24,416 nucleotides of DNA from a virus: the IMG/VR virus record IMGVR_UViG_3300046818_000011, positions 1 to 24,416 of that record. The stretch is one strand, 5' to 3'. This document shows positions 15,439 through 22,983 of this stretch, piece by piece. The notes beneath the pieces are model-generated. The model was given only the letters and a program-made list of their open reading frames with translations. It was not told where the DNA came from and ran no database searches. Each line of letters opens with the position of its first letter. Position 1 is the stretch's first letter. The translations under genes and the position numbers were made by a program.

Positions 15439-15960
15439 TCAGGAACGGCCGGACGCGGAGCGAATCCAGTCGTCGACCGAGGCTGCGGGTTTCGCCGGCT
15501 GGCGCACGCCCTGGCGGAGGTCGGCCGATTTTGGGGCCTTCGGGGTGAGGCGTTCGGCCAGCCGCTTCGCCTGCGAGAGTGCTTCGTCGGGATCGGCGGC
15601 CGTGATGTACTCGGCAAGTTCGGGATCGAGCCCGGCGTCACGGGCGGCCTGAGCGCGGATCTTCTCCACGCGCAGCGTCTGCAATTCGACTTGCGCAGAC
15701 GACAGTTGGTCGTTGAGCTTCTGCGTCTCGCTCTTGTTGGCGTCTTCAAGTTCGGCGAGCTTCTTCGCTGCCGCGGCATTCTCTTTGGCAGCCTTTTCGT
15801 GGCGGCGAGCCATGGCCTTCCAGCGCTCGGCATCGGCCTGAAGTTTGGCTTGGGGATCATCCGTGTCGGATTCGCCCGCATCGCCTTCCTTTGTGGCCTC
15901 GCCCTGCTTCTGCTCGGCTTCAGCATCGTCGCCGTCAGTGGCGGTGTTCTCGTCGGTCAT
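15439..15960 (-). CDS. Scaffolding protein
   Basis: ATG at 15958-15960 with GGGAGA upstream gives 173 residues. The first 45 are acidic and low-complexity (DENTATDGDDAEAEQ), then comes a long coiled-coil (ERWKAMARRHEKAAKENAAA and LAELEDANKSETQKL) and a C-terminal Lys/Arg-containing tail ending VDDWIRSASGRS. This acidic head, central coil and basic tail are typical of scaffolds that shape the procapsid and leave before DNA entry. Position directly before the capsid gene supports the call. A longer frame upstream was rejected because it lacks the ribosome binding site. Confidence 0.9.
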   Translation of the reverse strand: MTDENTATDGDDAEAEQKQGEATKEGDAGESDTDDPQAKLQADAERWKAMARRHEKAAKENAAAAKKLAELEDANKSETQKLNDQLSSAQVELQTLRVEKIRAQAARDAGLDPELAEYITAADPDEALSQAKRLAERLTPKAPKSADLRQGVRQPAKPAASVDDWIRSASGRS

Positions 15961-16059
15961 TGCGGTCTCCCATGTCGGGAAATGTGTGCGCCTGTCGGCC
16001 CACGGGTGGTGTGACAATCCGGAATGCCATGTCGGCGTCCGGAAAACTCTGGAGGTGCT

Positions 16060-16287
16060 CTATGCCTCGATGACCTCGACGAACTGGAGGGTGTACGCCG
16101 TCCCTGCCTTGAACAGGTCGGCTGCCTTGTTGTTCAGCGTCATCTCCAGCGTCAGGCTGGGCGTGGCGGCAGCCCATTCGGCATTGCGGCCATCCTGGTA
16201 ATCGGGCTGGAAGCTCACCCGCGCCGTGCGGTTCTCGCCCTCGCCAGACTCGCTCTTGTAGCTACAGCGCACCTTGGCTGTGATCAC
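16060..16287 (-). CDS. Small conserved head-region protein, 75 aa
   Basis: The GTG start at 16285-16287 has an AGGAGGAG site a few bases upstream. The product begins VITAKVRCSYKSESGEGE, is beta-rich (RVSFQPDYQDGRNAEW, LTLEMTLNN) and ends TLQFVEVIEA. Small proteins of this type with a PDY.DGRN.EWA motif are frequent between the MuF-like protein and the scaffold of actinobacterial phages, but their role is unknown. A longer upstream frame lies inside the previous gene and lacks a ribosome binding site. The next gene begins 100 bases later; I see no further feature in that gap. Confidence 0.82.
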   Translation of the reverse strand: MITAKVRCSYKSESGEGENRTARVSFQPDYQDGRNAEWAAATPSLTLEMTLNNKAADLFKAGTAYTLQFVEVIEA

Positions 16288-16300
16288 GGACTCCTCCTCA

Positions 16301-16584
16301 TCAGGATTTGCTGCCGTGGCCCTTGTTTCCGCCGTTTTCGCCAAATTCACGGCCAGGCCACGCTCCGATTGCGCGGTGGTGCAAGTTCGCGCAGAGCCCG
16401 GGAACCACATCCGGGCCGACGTATTTCGACAGATGGGCGACGCAGCGATAGAAGTCGTTGGGTTCGCCCCAGCGGATCTTGGCTGCGCCCTCCCCCTCGG
16501 CCCAGTACTGCATCAAGCGGGTCTTCGCTCGGTGTCAGCCGCGTCCTTCGGGGAGGCTTCGCGTCCAGCAACCATGAGCGTCAT
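16301..16584 (-). pseudogene. Small conserved head-region protein, frameshifted
   Basis: A strong AAGGAGG precedes ATG at 16582-16584, and this frame reads MTLMVAGREASPKDAADTE before ending at TGA 16513-16515. The conserved remainder lies in the -1 frame, from about 16531: AKTRLMQYWAEGEGAAKIRW, then NDFYRCVAHLSKYV and CANLHHRAIGAWPG, ending at 16301. Actinophage relatives have the VAGRE start and the YW..GEGAAKIRW block in one chain. One missing base near 16527-16531 would restore D-T-E-A-K-T-R. No slippery heptamer is visible, so an inactivating mutation or a sequence error is more likely than recoding. If the second part is translated alone, TTG 16514-16516 or ATG 16511-16513 are the only nearby starts. 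Confidence 0.7.
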
Positions 16585-17567
16585 CACCTCCTTGCCGCAC
16601 GCCGCTCGTTCTCGGCATTGAAGTGGGCGATTTCGCGTTGGGTCAGGAAGTGCTGGTCCTTCACTGTCAGCACTGGGCCGAGTTCGCCGTGCTCGTGGGT
16701 GAGCATCACGTGCCGGTAGTCGATCCGCCCGGAGCCGCTGGCGCTGGAATGCCCGAAGCGCTCTTTGATCGCGTCGTGCACGGGCTGGACCAGATCACCG
16801 AGGTCCAACGTGGCATCCGGGCCGTAGATGTTCACCCCGTGCGGTGTCTGGCCGTGTGGATCACTACCAGTGAGCACGGCGGAGTTGATGCTGCGGCCGG
16901 GGTCCTTGTCGCCAACCACCTGAGCCACCGAACACGAACAGTTGGGATGGATCGGCATCAAGTCGCTGATGTGATATCGCTGCGTGGAGGCCAGGATGCA
17001 CAGCCCGCAGTGGTGCCCCGAGCCCGAGAGCACCCGGCGGTAGCCGACCACCTTCGGCTGCTGTGCCAGCACGGTGCGCGCGGTGTGCGTGGTGGCCAAC
17101 TGGAGATCGGTCTGGACCAGAGTGTCCAGTCGGCGTTCGGCGGTCTTCAGCGCTTCGGCAAAGGGCTTGCCGGTGGACAGATCCGTCCACAGCGTGTTAA
17201 ACGGCCGGCGGTAGACCTCACTGGCCGAAATGCCCCGCAGGGTCTGATCCGTCATGTCCCCGATCGGGGCCGTGGCGGAAACGGTGTCGCCGGTCAGCGC
17301 GCCGTAGAGCTGGGACAGGTAGGCGGCGGTGTAGGCGGCGGTCATCCGCTGGCCGGCGTCCATGGTGGCCACGGCGGTCGGGATGAAGGTCTCGGGATTC
17401 GAGTAGTTGCCGAGACTCGCGAACAGGCCCGCGAGGAAGGTCCGGATGCGGGCACGGATGGCGGCGACGGCCTGGGCATAGGTCTGAACCATCAGCGCGG
17501 CGGTGAGTGCTGCGGGCAGGCCAGTCAAGGGGGTCGGCGCGGGTTGCTGCTGGGTGGGCGCCGTCAT
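16584..17567 (-). CDS. MuF-like minor capsid protein
   Basis: ATG at 17565-17567 overlaps the portal stop (ATGA). The 327-residue protein begins MTAPTQQQPAPTPL and is mostly helical. Its centre has GHHCGLCILASTQRY and MPIHPNCSCSVAQV; the paired cysteines and HPNCSC are the MuF signature of proteins bound to the portal inside the capsid. The C-terminal part contains DYRHVMLTHEHGELGPVL and a final basic ERRAARR. No toxin domain is obvious, though the C-terminal DYRHVMLTHEHGE block resembles a conserved phage addition. Its last codons AAG GAG G serve as the ribosome binding site of the next gene. Confidence 0.88.
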   Translation of the reverse strand: MTAPTQQQPAPTPLTGLPAALTAALMVQTYAQAVAAIRARIRTFLAGLFASLGNYSNPETFIPTAVATMDAGQRMTAAYTAAYLSQLYGALTGDTVSATAPIGDMTDQTLRGISASEVYRRPFNTLWTDLSTGKPFAEALKTAERRLDTLVQTDLQLATTHTARTVLAQQPKVVGYRRVLSGSGHHCGLCILASTQRYHISDLMPIHPNCSCSVAQVVGDKDPGRSINSAVLTGSDPHGQTPHGVNIYGPDATLDLGDLVQPVHDAIKERFGHSSASGSGRIDYRHVMLTHEHGELGPVLTVKDQHFLTQREIAHFNAENERRAARR

Positions 17568-19108
17568 CGGCCAGGGGGCGCACCAGGACGCGGCGGCCGA
17601 ACGGTGGCCCCGGTCTGGTTGGCCTGCGAGGCGGGACCGCTGGGCGCGTCACGGGTGGCATTGGCATCGGTGGGCGGGCCGGTACCGCTCCAGGACACGC
17701 CGCGGGTGCCGACCTCGCCGCCTTCGGCCACGGACAGGGACGCGAGTTGCGCGGAGAGCAGGGCATCGTGGGCGCGCTCGGTCTCCATCCGGTCGATCTC
17801 CTGCGGGGACATGTCCAAAAAGCGCATCCGGGTCCGCCACGGCACACCGGCGTGCATCAGCTGCAACGCCGCACTGGCCATCTCGGTCAGGGTGCGGAAC
17901 TGCGGGTCCTTCCAGACCACCTCGCTGTCCACCGGGACGGTTTTCCCTTGCAGCGCACCGACCTGGCGGTAAACGCGCTCCCAGGACTCGCCGAACTCCG
18001 CCTCGCGCTCCAGCAGCTTGGACACCAGGCCAGACTCGGCGATACCCAGCGCGTCGCCGGATGCATTGACTATCGCGCCTAGTAGGTAGTGCGGCGGCGT
18101 CCTAGTGATGGCCGAGAGGTACTGCACGTCGGCCTCGGTGGACTTCACGATCGGCGTCACGTCGGTGGGGTGGAACTCACCGAACTGGGCGTTGTCGTCT
18201 TCCACCGCCCACAGCAGGTCCGCGCCCGGGTCGAACAAGGTCTGCGGATTGCCGCTCTCGTCGGTGGTGGAGATGCCCTTGGCCCAGCGCTGGCGATACG
18301 CCTGCATCGCAGACACCACGAGGCGGTCCAGGATGACCGTGTTGATCCGGTCCAGGATGTCCAGGACGTCCTCGAACTCCCCCAAGCCGTTGCCGGCCAG
18401 ATCCGGCCGGTTGATGAACGGGGTGACCGGGACTTCGCCCACCGGGTTGGTCCCGACGCCCTCGGGGAAGTCCGGGTCGGAGGTGTCGGTCTCCCAGCTG
18501 GCCTGTGCCCACACCTGGTCCGCGGTGGACTCGCGGGTGATCGTGGTGACGGTGGTGTAGTAGTGCACCGTGTCGGGCAGGTAGAGCACGGCTTTCTGGG
18601 CCTTGGCGATGTCGTCCCACCACGTCTTGAGCGCGGCCAGCACGTCGCGGCGGTTGGTGGGGCTGGACTCGTGGATCACCTGCCTGGGGTCTTCCCCGGT
18701 GACCAAGGGTTCGTCGGTCTTCGGGTCCTTGCCGACGATCACGTAGGAGCGGCTCATCATCACCGCGGCGCGGTGCACCAGGCCCTGATCGGCATCCAGG
18801 CAGTTGGCCTGCCACCAGTGCCAGGCGTCGCGGTCGGAGGTGTCGGTGCCGCCGGAGCCGTCCCGAAACGCCACCACCTTCATGCGCTCCAGCAGGGATT
18901 CCACGATGAGCGCGCCGAAGTTGGTGCGCGCTAGCCGCTGCAACCGCCGGTACGCCTCGCGCATCTTGCGATTGCCGTGCGGCATCGGCGGGTCGCCGCG
19001 CCAGTAGGACTCCAGCTTGTCGAAACGGCGGGATTCCTGGGCGAGTTGGGTGCCCAGGCGCAGCAGCCACCAGTCCGGGCTGTTCGGTGTCTTGGCGTCG
19101 TCGAGCAC
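17564..19108 (-). CDS. Portal protein, SPP1 gp6-like
   Basis: A GTG start at 19106-19108 with an exact AGGAGG four bases upstream gives 514 residues beginning VLDDAKTPNSPDW. The terminase TAG overlaps this ribosome binding site. Family features are LESYWRGDPP and RLARTNFGALIVESL near the N-terminus, AAVMMSRSYVIVG, PVTPFINRPDLAGNGLGEFED in the middle and TRTPPHYLLGAIVNASG before the C-terminal helices. The Pro/Gly-rich tail (PPRPGAPPGR) is unstructured. Portals form the 12-fold packaging ring at one capsid vertex. The frame is open further upstream, but that part is inside terminase. Confidence 0.93.
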   Translation of the reverse strand: MLDDAKTPNSPDWWLLRLGTQLAQESRRFDKLESYWRGDPPMPHGNRKMREAYRRLQRLARTNFGALIVESLLERMKVVAFRDGSGGTDTSDRDAWHWWQANCLDADQGLVHRAAVMMSRSYVIVGKDPKTDEPLVTGEDPRQVIHESSPTNRRDVLAALKTWWDDIAKAQKAVLYLPDTVHYYTTVTTITRESTADQVWAQASWETDTSDPDFPEGVGTNPVGEVPVTPFINRPDLAGNGLGEFEDVLDILDRINTVILDRLVVSAMQAYRQRWAKGISTTDESGNPQTLFDPGADLLWAVEDDNAQFGEFHPTDVTPIVKSTEADVQYLSAITRTPPHYLLGAIVNASGDALGIAESGLVSKLLEREAEFGESWERVYRQVGALQGKTVPVDSEVVWKDPQFRTLTEMASAALQLMHAGVPWRTRMRFLDMSPQEIDRMETERAHDALLSAQLASLSVAEGGEVGTRGVSWSGTGPPTDANATRDAPSGPASQANQTGATVRPPRPGAPPGR

Positions 19109-19116
19109 CGAACCTC

Positions 19117-21170
19117 CTAGAAGCGGTAGAGAACGCGGGACTTGCGCTGCTGACTGGTGGAGGCCACGCCGCCGGCGAGTGCGTCGATGCGGCACTGCCA
19201 GGCGAGGATCGCGGCGACGGCGGCGTCGATCTTGTGTGGGGAATCGGGGTGAGCCTTGGCGATCTGGATACCGGAGCGCCCAGGGCGGCGGCGGGCGTTG
19301 AGCACGTGCCGGGTCAGCACCGAGCCGCCGTCGTGGGTGAGATTCTTGTGCACGATCGCCGAGTGCAGCTGTTCGGTGGCGCGCACGGACTTGAGCGTGT
19401 TGTTGCCGCCCATCCACCATTCGATGGGATGGTCACGGGTGGACTGGACCTTCAGCCGGTCACCGTAGGCGGCTTCCCATTCGGCCACGAAGCTGCGCCA
19501 GTCCGAAGCGGGGTCGGCATAGAACCCCACCACGTGGTAGCGGCGGCAGGTCTCCGCGATCACCGCGGACACTTCCTGGGTCGGCACCCACCAGTCGTCG
19601 CCCAAGAGCCCGTCGGGCTGTTCCCAACATTCGATCAGGAACAGGTGCCCGTCCTCGACCCGGCAGCCCACCAGGGCGGTGGCGTCGGTGACGCCGCGGT
19701 TGCGGTGCCGTGAGCCGTCGAAGCCGAGCACGATCACGTCGCGGTCGGCCACCACTCTCAAGGGATCGGCACAGCCCGCCCATTCGGTCTGCGAGAGCCA
19801 GGAATCCGAAGCGTGGGTGATCTGGTTGAGGAAGTCGGCCCGCGCGGTCTGCGGATCGATGTCGGGGTCCCAGATCTCCGCGACGATCCGGTCCAGGTCC
19901 ACCCAGCCCTGCGGCTGTGCGGAGTCGCCGTAGACGAAGGACAGTCCGGCCAGCAGCGACTCGCGGTCGGTCATGTCCGTGTTCGGCGGGGCCTCGCGGT
20001 GGTCGTAGAGCAGGCCGTCGTCGCGGGCACGACCCTCGATCAGGGCCTTGTAGTACTCGGCGGACGCTTCCGCCACCGAGCCCATGCCGGGGATGAACGC
20101 GTTCGGCGACTCGATGGTGGACCCACCGAGCTTCGCGGCGTTGATCCGCATGGTCTCGGCCATCCGGATACCGCCGTTGGACTTGGTCCATTCTTCGGTG
20201 TTGTGGGTCAGGTGACCGCCTGGGCCGGCAGCGAAGAGATGGTCGTCGGCATCGACGGCGATGCACCGGACGCCGACGCGAGGGACTGGTTCGATGGCGG
20301 TGATGGCGATCCATCCCAGCCTCGGCGGGGCGATCGGGATGCGGAAGGTCCGCTCGTCTCGATACATCTCGCCAGTCGTGCGGATCGCGGAAGGCGAGCC
20401 CCATACGACGCTCTGCCACAGGTGGCCCTCGGACGCCACGATCGATGTGTCGTCCGCGAACGTGACCCGGAAGCAGTCGTGCTCAATCGACACTGGCTTG
20501 GCCGCGGTGACCGTCGTCGGCCCGTCCGAGCCGAGCACTAGATCCCCTGTGGACAGGGCACCCATCGTCGTCCAGCCGCCTGGCGTCGGGATCGGCGTGT
20601 CCAACGCGAGTGCCTGGTCCAGGATCGCGAAGACGGGCTTGTTGCCCTTAATGCTGGACGCCGAGCTGGTGACCGGCTCAATCTTGCCGCGGGGCAGGTT
20701 GACGAACGTGCCCAGCGGTTCCAGTCCGGGATAATTGTCTACAACCGGCCCAGAGAGCATTTCCAGCAGCGGCTGCCACGCGTTCTGAGTTTGAGTTTCA
20801 GATACGGCCGCGAGTTTCACGAATGGCGTGCGCACCGTGGACCACGGTTTACCAACTGGTTGACCGTCGGCGTTCCAGCCGTCGAACAGGACTGGTCCCA
20901 TGGCTTCGGCGATACCGATGGCGGCGAGAAAAGGTGACTTGCCATTCAACCCCAGCCGCGAGGCCGGGAGATCACCCCCCGCCGGATTTTGCGGCGTCCG
21001 GTACGCGGATCGAGGGCATAGAAGCGCAGGATGAACTCGGCCTGCTCGCGGGTGGGAATGAACGGCTCGTACTCCGCACGATCCGGTGCGGCCAGGTTGT
21101 CCACGATCCAGTCGATGACCTCCCACCCGAGAGTGGGCATCTCGCCGGGCTCGGAAGGGTGCCAGGGCAA
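19117..21170 (-). CDS. terL: Terminase large subunit, frameshifted and intein-containing
   Basis: The packaging ATPase and nuclease is spread over two frames. From TTG 21168-21170 (AAGGGG upstream) the first frame reads LPWHPSEPGEMPTLGWEV to RRGVISRPRGWG and stops at TGA 20946-20948. The second frame (-1) continues with NGKSPFLAA and runs to 19117. Relatives have RPRGWGKSP without a break, so the Walker A loop is hit by a net 8-nt insertion. A -1 slip at GGT-TGA would give G-W-G-L-N-G-K-S. Walker B is FAILDQ/TEEW, interrupted after Gln by a 138-residue intein. The C-terminal nuclease has Asp in LGFDGSRHRN, ADPASDW and HKIDAA. Without the intein the joined protein would be about 546 residues, a usual length. 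It may be non-functional as written. Confidence 0.85.
20200..20613 (-). other. Class 3 mini-intein in terminase
   Basis: A 138-residue insertion sits between LDQ and TEEW of terminase. It begins ALALDTPIPTPGGW (Ala at position 1 instead of Cys or Ser), has EGHLW (His64, Trp66), then VRCIAVDADDHLFAAG with Cys117, and ends HLTHN before Thr of the extein. Trp in block B, Cys in block F and Thr before His-Asn form the Trp-Cys-Thr set of class 3 inteins, which use the block F Cys as the first nucleophile (established family knowledge). The short distance between blocks B and F leaves no room for a homing endonuclease, so it is a mini-intein. Splicing would restore the Walker B region exactly. It can only be made if the upstream frame break is bypassed. 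Confidence 0.88.
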
Positions 21171-21261
21171 AGTTCACCCCTTCGGTGTTTAACGCTGGAC
21201 GCGTTCCGAGCGATCTAGGGGTAACCAAGCAACCCGGAACCCTCAGCAAGGGAGATCAACA
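21171..21261. promoter_or_regulatory. Divergent intergenic region, terminase / plus-strand block
   Basis: These 91 bases separate the minus-strand terminase start from the plus-strand block, so they must hold at least one promoter unless the block is read from far away. I see an inverted pair GTTCCG (21203-21208) and CGGAAC (21235-21240), and no convincing -35/-10 pair on either strand. The AAGGGG of terminase and the AAGGGAG of the first plus-strand gene mark the two ends. Confidence 0.5.
21236..21254 (+). promoter_or_regulatory. Leader element copy 1, hairpin with ribosome binding site
   Basis: GGAACCCTCAGCAAGGGAG precedes the first plus-strand gene and almost repeats at 22683-22702. CCCT and AGGG can pair around CAGCA, which places the AGGGAG ribosome binding site in a weak stem. 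The start codon follows seven bases later. Confidence 0.6.
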
Positions 21262-21735
21262 GTGAGCAACGTCTTGGCAATCGCATCCGTGAGCGGGATG
21301 GTGCTCCTCGTAGCGCTGTCCATGTTCTCTGGCGTCCAGGATGCGGCTCGCGGATACACGAGCACAGCACGGCTCCCGAAAGTTCATGACGGCATTGCAG
21401 GAACCACCACTGAGGACACGCGCGTGCCCCTGCAACACTTCGCCGCGGCGGTCGCGAAACACGAGGTGGCAGTCGGGAAGCTCGACGACTCGCGGCAGAG
21501 GCTCGCTGCGGCGCAGGCACGGCGGCAAGGCGGTCCCGTCGTGGACTACAGGACTGCCAGCGTGGCTACCCAGGTTGTGCCGACCCGTCCATCTGTCCTC
21601 AAACCGTTCGAGGCGTACTCCACCTGCCCGGACGGGCACTACGGCGTGCACCAGCTACGTCGCGTCGATGAGCGCTCGCTGGAACGGGCCTGCTTCTGGG
21701 ACGGCTGCGGGCAGACCTGGCGGGAACAGCCGTGA
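21262..21735 (+). CDS. Membrane-anchored protein with C-terminal Cys/His motif
   Basis: First gene of the plus-strand block, starting at GTG with AAGGGAG upstream. The 157-residue product has an N-terminal hydrophobic helix (about residues 4-22), a polar linker, a coiled region around residues 57-88 (AVAKHEVAVGKLDDSRQRL), and a C-terminal Cys/His unit: CPDGHYGVH (122-130), then C144, DGC149 and TWREQP. The next gene ends with nearly the same unit, so they are paralogues in tandem. The Cys/His spacing suggests a small metal-binding (probably zinc) fold. Its stop overlaps the next GTG. I do not recognise a characterised family. Confidence 0.78.
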   Translation: MSNVLAIASVSGMVLLVALSMFSGVQDAARGYTSTARLPKVHDGIAGTTTEDTRVPLQHFAAAVAKHEVAVGKLDDSRQRLAAAQARRQGGPVVDYRTASVATQVVPTRPSVLKPFEAYSTCPDGHYGVHQLRRVDERSLERACFWDGCGQTWREQP

Positions 21736-22088
21736 CGACTTCCGCCGATAACCCCAACGATGAGGCCCAGCAGCGTTTCGCTGCGGCGGAAAGGCATGCC
21801 AAGAAGGCGCAGACCCGCTTCGAGCAGGCAGAGGCTCGCCTTCACGCTGCAATACACGAGGGTGGGGCGTCCTTCGACCAGGCGCTTGCCGAATTCTCAC
21901 AAGCGAGCAACGAGCAAATCATGACACGCCAGGAGGTCCGACACGCCCAGCCGTTCACAGCGGTTGCCCAATGCCCAGACGGGCACTGGGGCGTGCACCT
22001 GATATACCGCGACAACGAGGACGACCGCCAAGTGTACCGACAGTGCACACACGACGGTTGCGAGCAGTGCTGGCGGCAGGCCCGTTAG
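21732..22088 (+). CDS. Soluble coiled-coil protein with C-terminal Cys/His motif
   Basis: The GTG start overlaps the upstream stop (GTGA), giving 118 residues. The first two thirds are a predicted helix or coiled-coil (RFAAAERHAKKAQTRFEQ and DQALAEFSQ). The end carries CPDGHWGVH (81-89), C105, HDGC110 and C113-W-R, the same pattern as the preceding protein but without its membrane helix and with one more Cys. It might pair with the anchored paralogue. Its TAG shares one base with the next GTG. Function unknown. Confidence 0.78.
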   Translation: MTTSADNPNDEAQQRFAAAERHAKKAQTRFEQAEARLHAAIHEGGASFDQALAEFSQASNEQIMTRQEVRHAQPFTAVAQCPDGHWGVHLIYRDNEDDRQVYRQCTHDGCEQCWRQAR

Positions 22089-22657
22089 TGAACGCTGCGA
22101 AGACGCTCTTGATGTTGGCTGCCGCGCTGGTCCTCGCGACCGGCTGCACGGCGATGGACGCGGGCCGTGCCGATCCAGTCCAGTCCAGCCTTCCGGTCGA
22201 GGACTCCTCGTCCCCGATGCCCGCAGTCGGCACGTGTCACGTGCGCAACGAGGGTGGCCAAGTGCTGCCAGATCCGGGCTGTACACCCGGCGCGCTCAAC
22301 CCGGACGTCACCCAGGACAACATCACTACGACGATCTGTCAGTCGGGCTGGACCGACACGGTGCGTCCCCCAGTGTCGGTGACGAACCAGTGGAAGGCCG
22401 CCTCAGCCCGCTCCTACGGCCTCAGTCCCCAGGTCAAAGGGGAGTATGACCACCTCGTTGCGCTGGAGCTGGGGGGAGCCCCGCTGGACCCGCGCAACCT
22501 GTGGATGGAGCTAGGCACGATCCCCAACCCGAAGGACGCGGTGGAGGGCACGCTAAAGCGTGCGGTCTGTGCCCATCGGATCACGCTCGCCGCCGCGCAG
22601 AACGCGATCGCGGCCGACTGGTCCACGGCCCTGCACGTCACTGGAGTGCGGCCCTAG
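22088..22657 (+). CDS. Probable lipoprotein with HNH-like nuclease motif
   Basis: GTG at 22088-22090 overlaps the upstream TAG (TAGTG). The 189-residue product starts with a signal peptide (AAKTLLMLAAALVLATGC) whose Cys20 could be lipidated, although the -3 residue is Ala, a slightly weak lipobox. Four further Cys (50, 65, 84, 161) may form disulfides outside the cell. Residues 119-140 carry EYDHLVALELGG and then PRNLWME, a D-H...N arrangement seen in secreted HNH-like proteins, followed by KDAVEGTLKRAVC and AQNAIAADW, conserved in the same proteins. It is likely a surface-attached nuclease-like protein; activity is not certain. A longer frame upstream lies inside the preceding gene. Confidence 0.8.
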   Translation: MNAAKTLLMLAAALVLATGCTAMDAGRADPVQSSLPVEDSSSPMPAVGTCHVRNEGGQVLPDPGCTPGALNPDVTQDNITTTICQSGWTDTVRPPVSVTNQWKAASARSYGLSPQVKGEYDHLVALELGGAPLDPRNLWMELGTIPNPKDAVEGTLKRAVCAHRITLAAAQNAIAADWSTALHVTGVRP

Positions 22658-22682
22658 ACGTTGCCCGCAGTTCGTTTAAGCT

Positions 22683-22702
22683 GGAAGCCCCCAGCAAGGG
22701 AG
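22683..22702 (+). promoter_or_regulatory. Leader element copy 2
   Basis: GGAAGCCCCCAGCAAGGGAG repeats the element at 21236-21254, including an exact 11-base CAGCAAGGGAG. It fills most of the 56-base gap before the fourth plus-strand gene, the only real gap inside the block besides the 10 bases before the HigA-like gene. The adjacent GGGAGCGCTTCCC is a near-palindrome that extends over the ribosome binding site. Confidence 0.6.
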
Positions 22703-22713
22703 CGCTTCCCCCC

Positions 22714-22983
22714 ATGGACGAAGACCTGATCGCCCTGCACGACGGCCGCGTATTGACCACCCACCCGCCAGAGGCTTGCGCCGGGCAGCCCTGCTGTATC
22801 CACAACCCCTCGAAGCACCCGCTGGACACCGCGCCGCTGTACTGGCGTAGCGATGTCTGGCTGATGGAGCGCACCTGCCCGCACGGCATCGGGCATCCCG
22901 ATCCGGACTCGGTCGCCTACCTGGAGCGAATCACCGGCGACGACGGCTGGGCGGTGCACGGCTGCGACGGGTGCTGCCAATGA
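22714..22983 (+). CDS. Cys-rich small protein, 89 aa
   Basis: ATG at 22714 follows an AAGGGAG site with an 11-base spacing. The product begins MDEDLIALHDGRVLTTHPPE and has seven cysteines in two groups: CAGQPCCIHNPSKHPL (22-37) and TCPHGIGHPDPDS (54-66) with a terminal HGCDGCC (82-88). The sequence layout suggests a metal-binding fold and is often present as a hypothetical protein in actinobacterial phages. Its C-P-H-G...G-C-D-G-C end is distantly like the CPDGH...DGC units upstream. The ATGA overlap with the next gene shows coupling. Function unknown. Confidence 0.8.
   Translation: MDEDLIALHDGRVLTTHPPEACAGQPCCIHNPSKHPLDTAPLYWRSDVWLMERTCPHGIGHPDPDSVAYLERITGDDGWAVHGCDGCCQ

Noticed and set aside
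15396-15455. Two small inverted repeats before the capsid gene (CGGTC/GACCG and CGTCCGG/CCGGACG)
   Set aside because: The stems are only 5 and 7 bp, the second has a 20-base loop and includes the end of the scaffold gene. This is within chance for such GC-rich DNA.
16623-17972. Plus-strand open frame opposite the MuF and portal genes
   Set aside because: It is antisense to two firmly identified genes and lacks recognisable motifs.
21203-21240. Inverted repeat GTTCCG/CGGAAC as an operator
   Set aside because: Six-base arms 26 bases apart are too weak to call an operator without binding data. It is mentioned only as content of the intergenic region.
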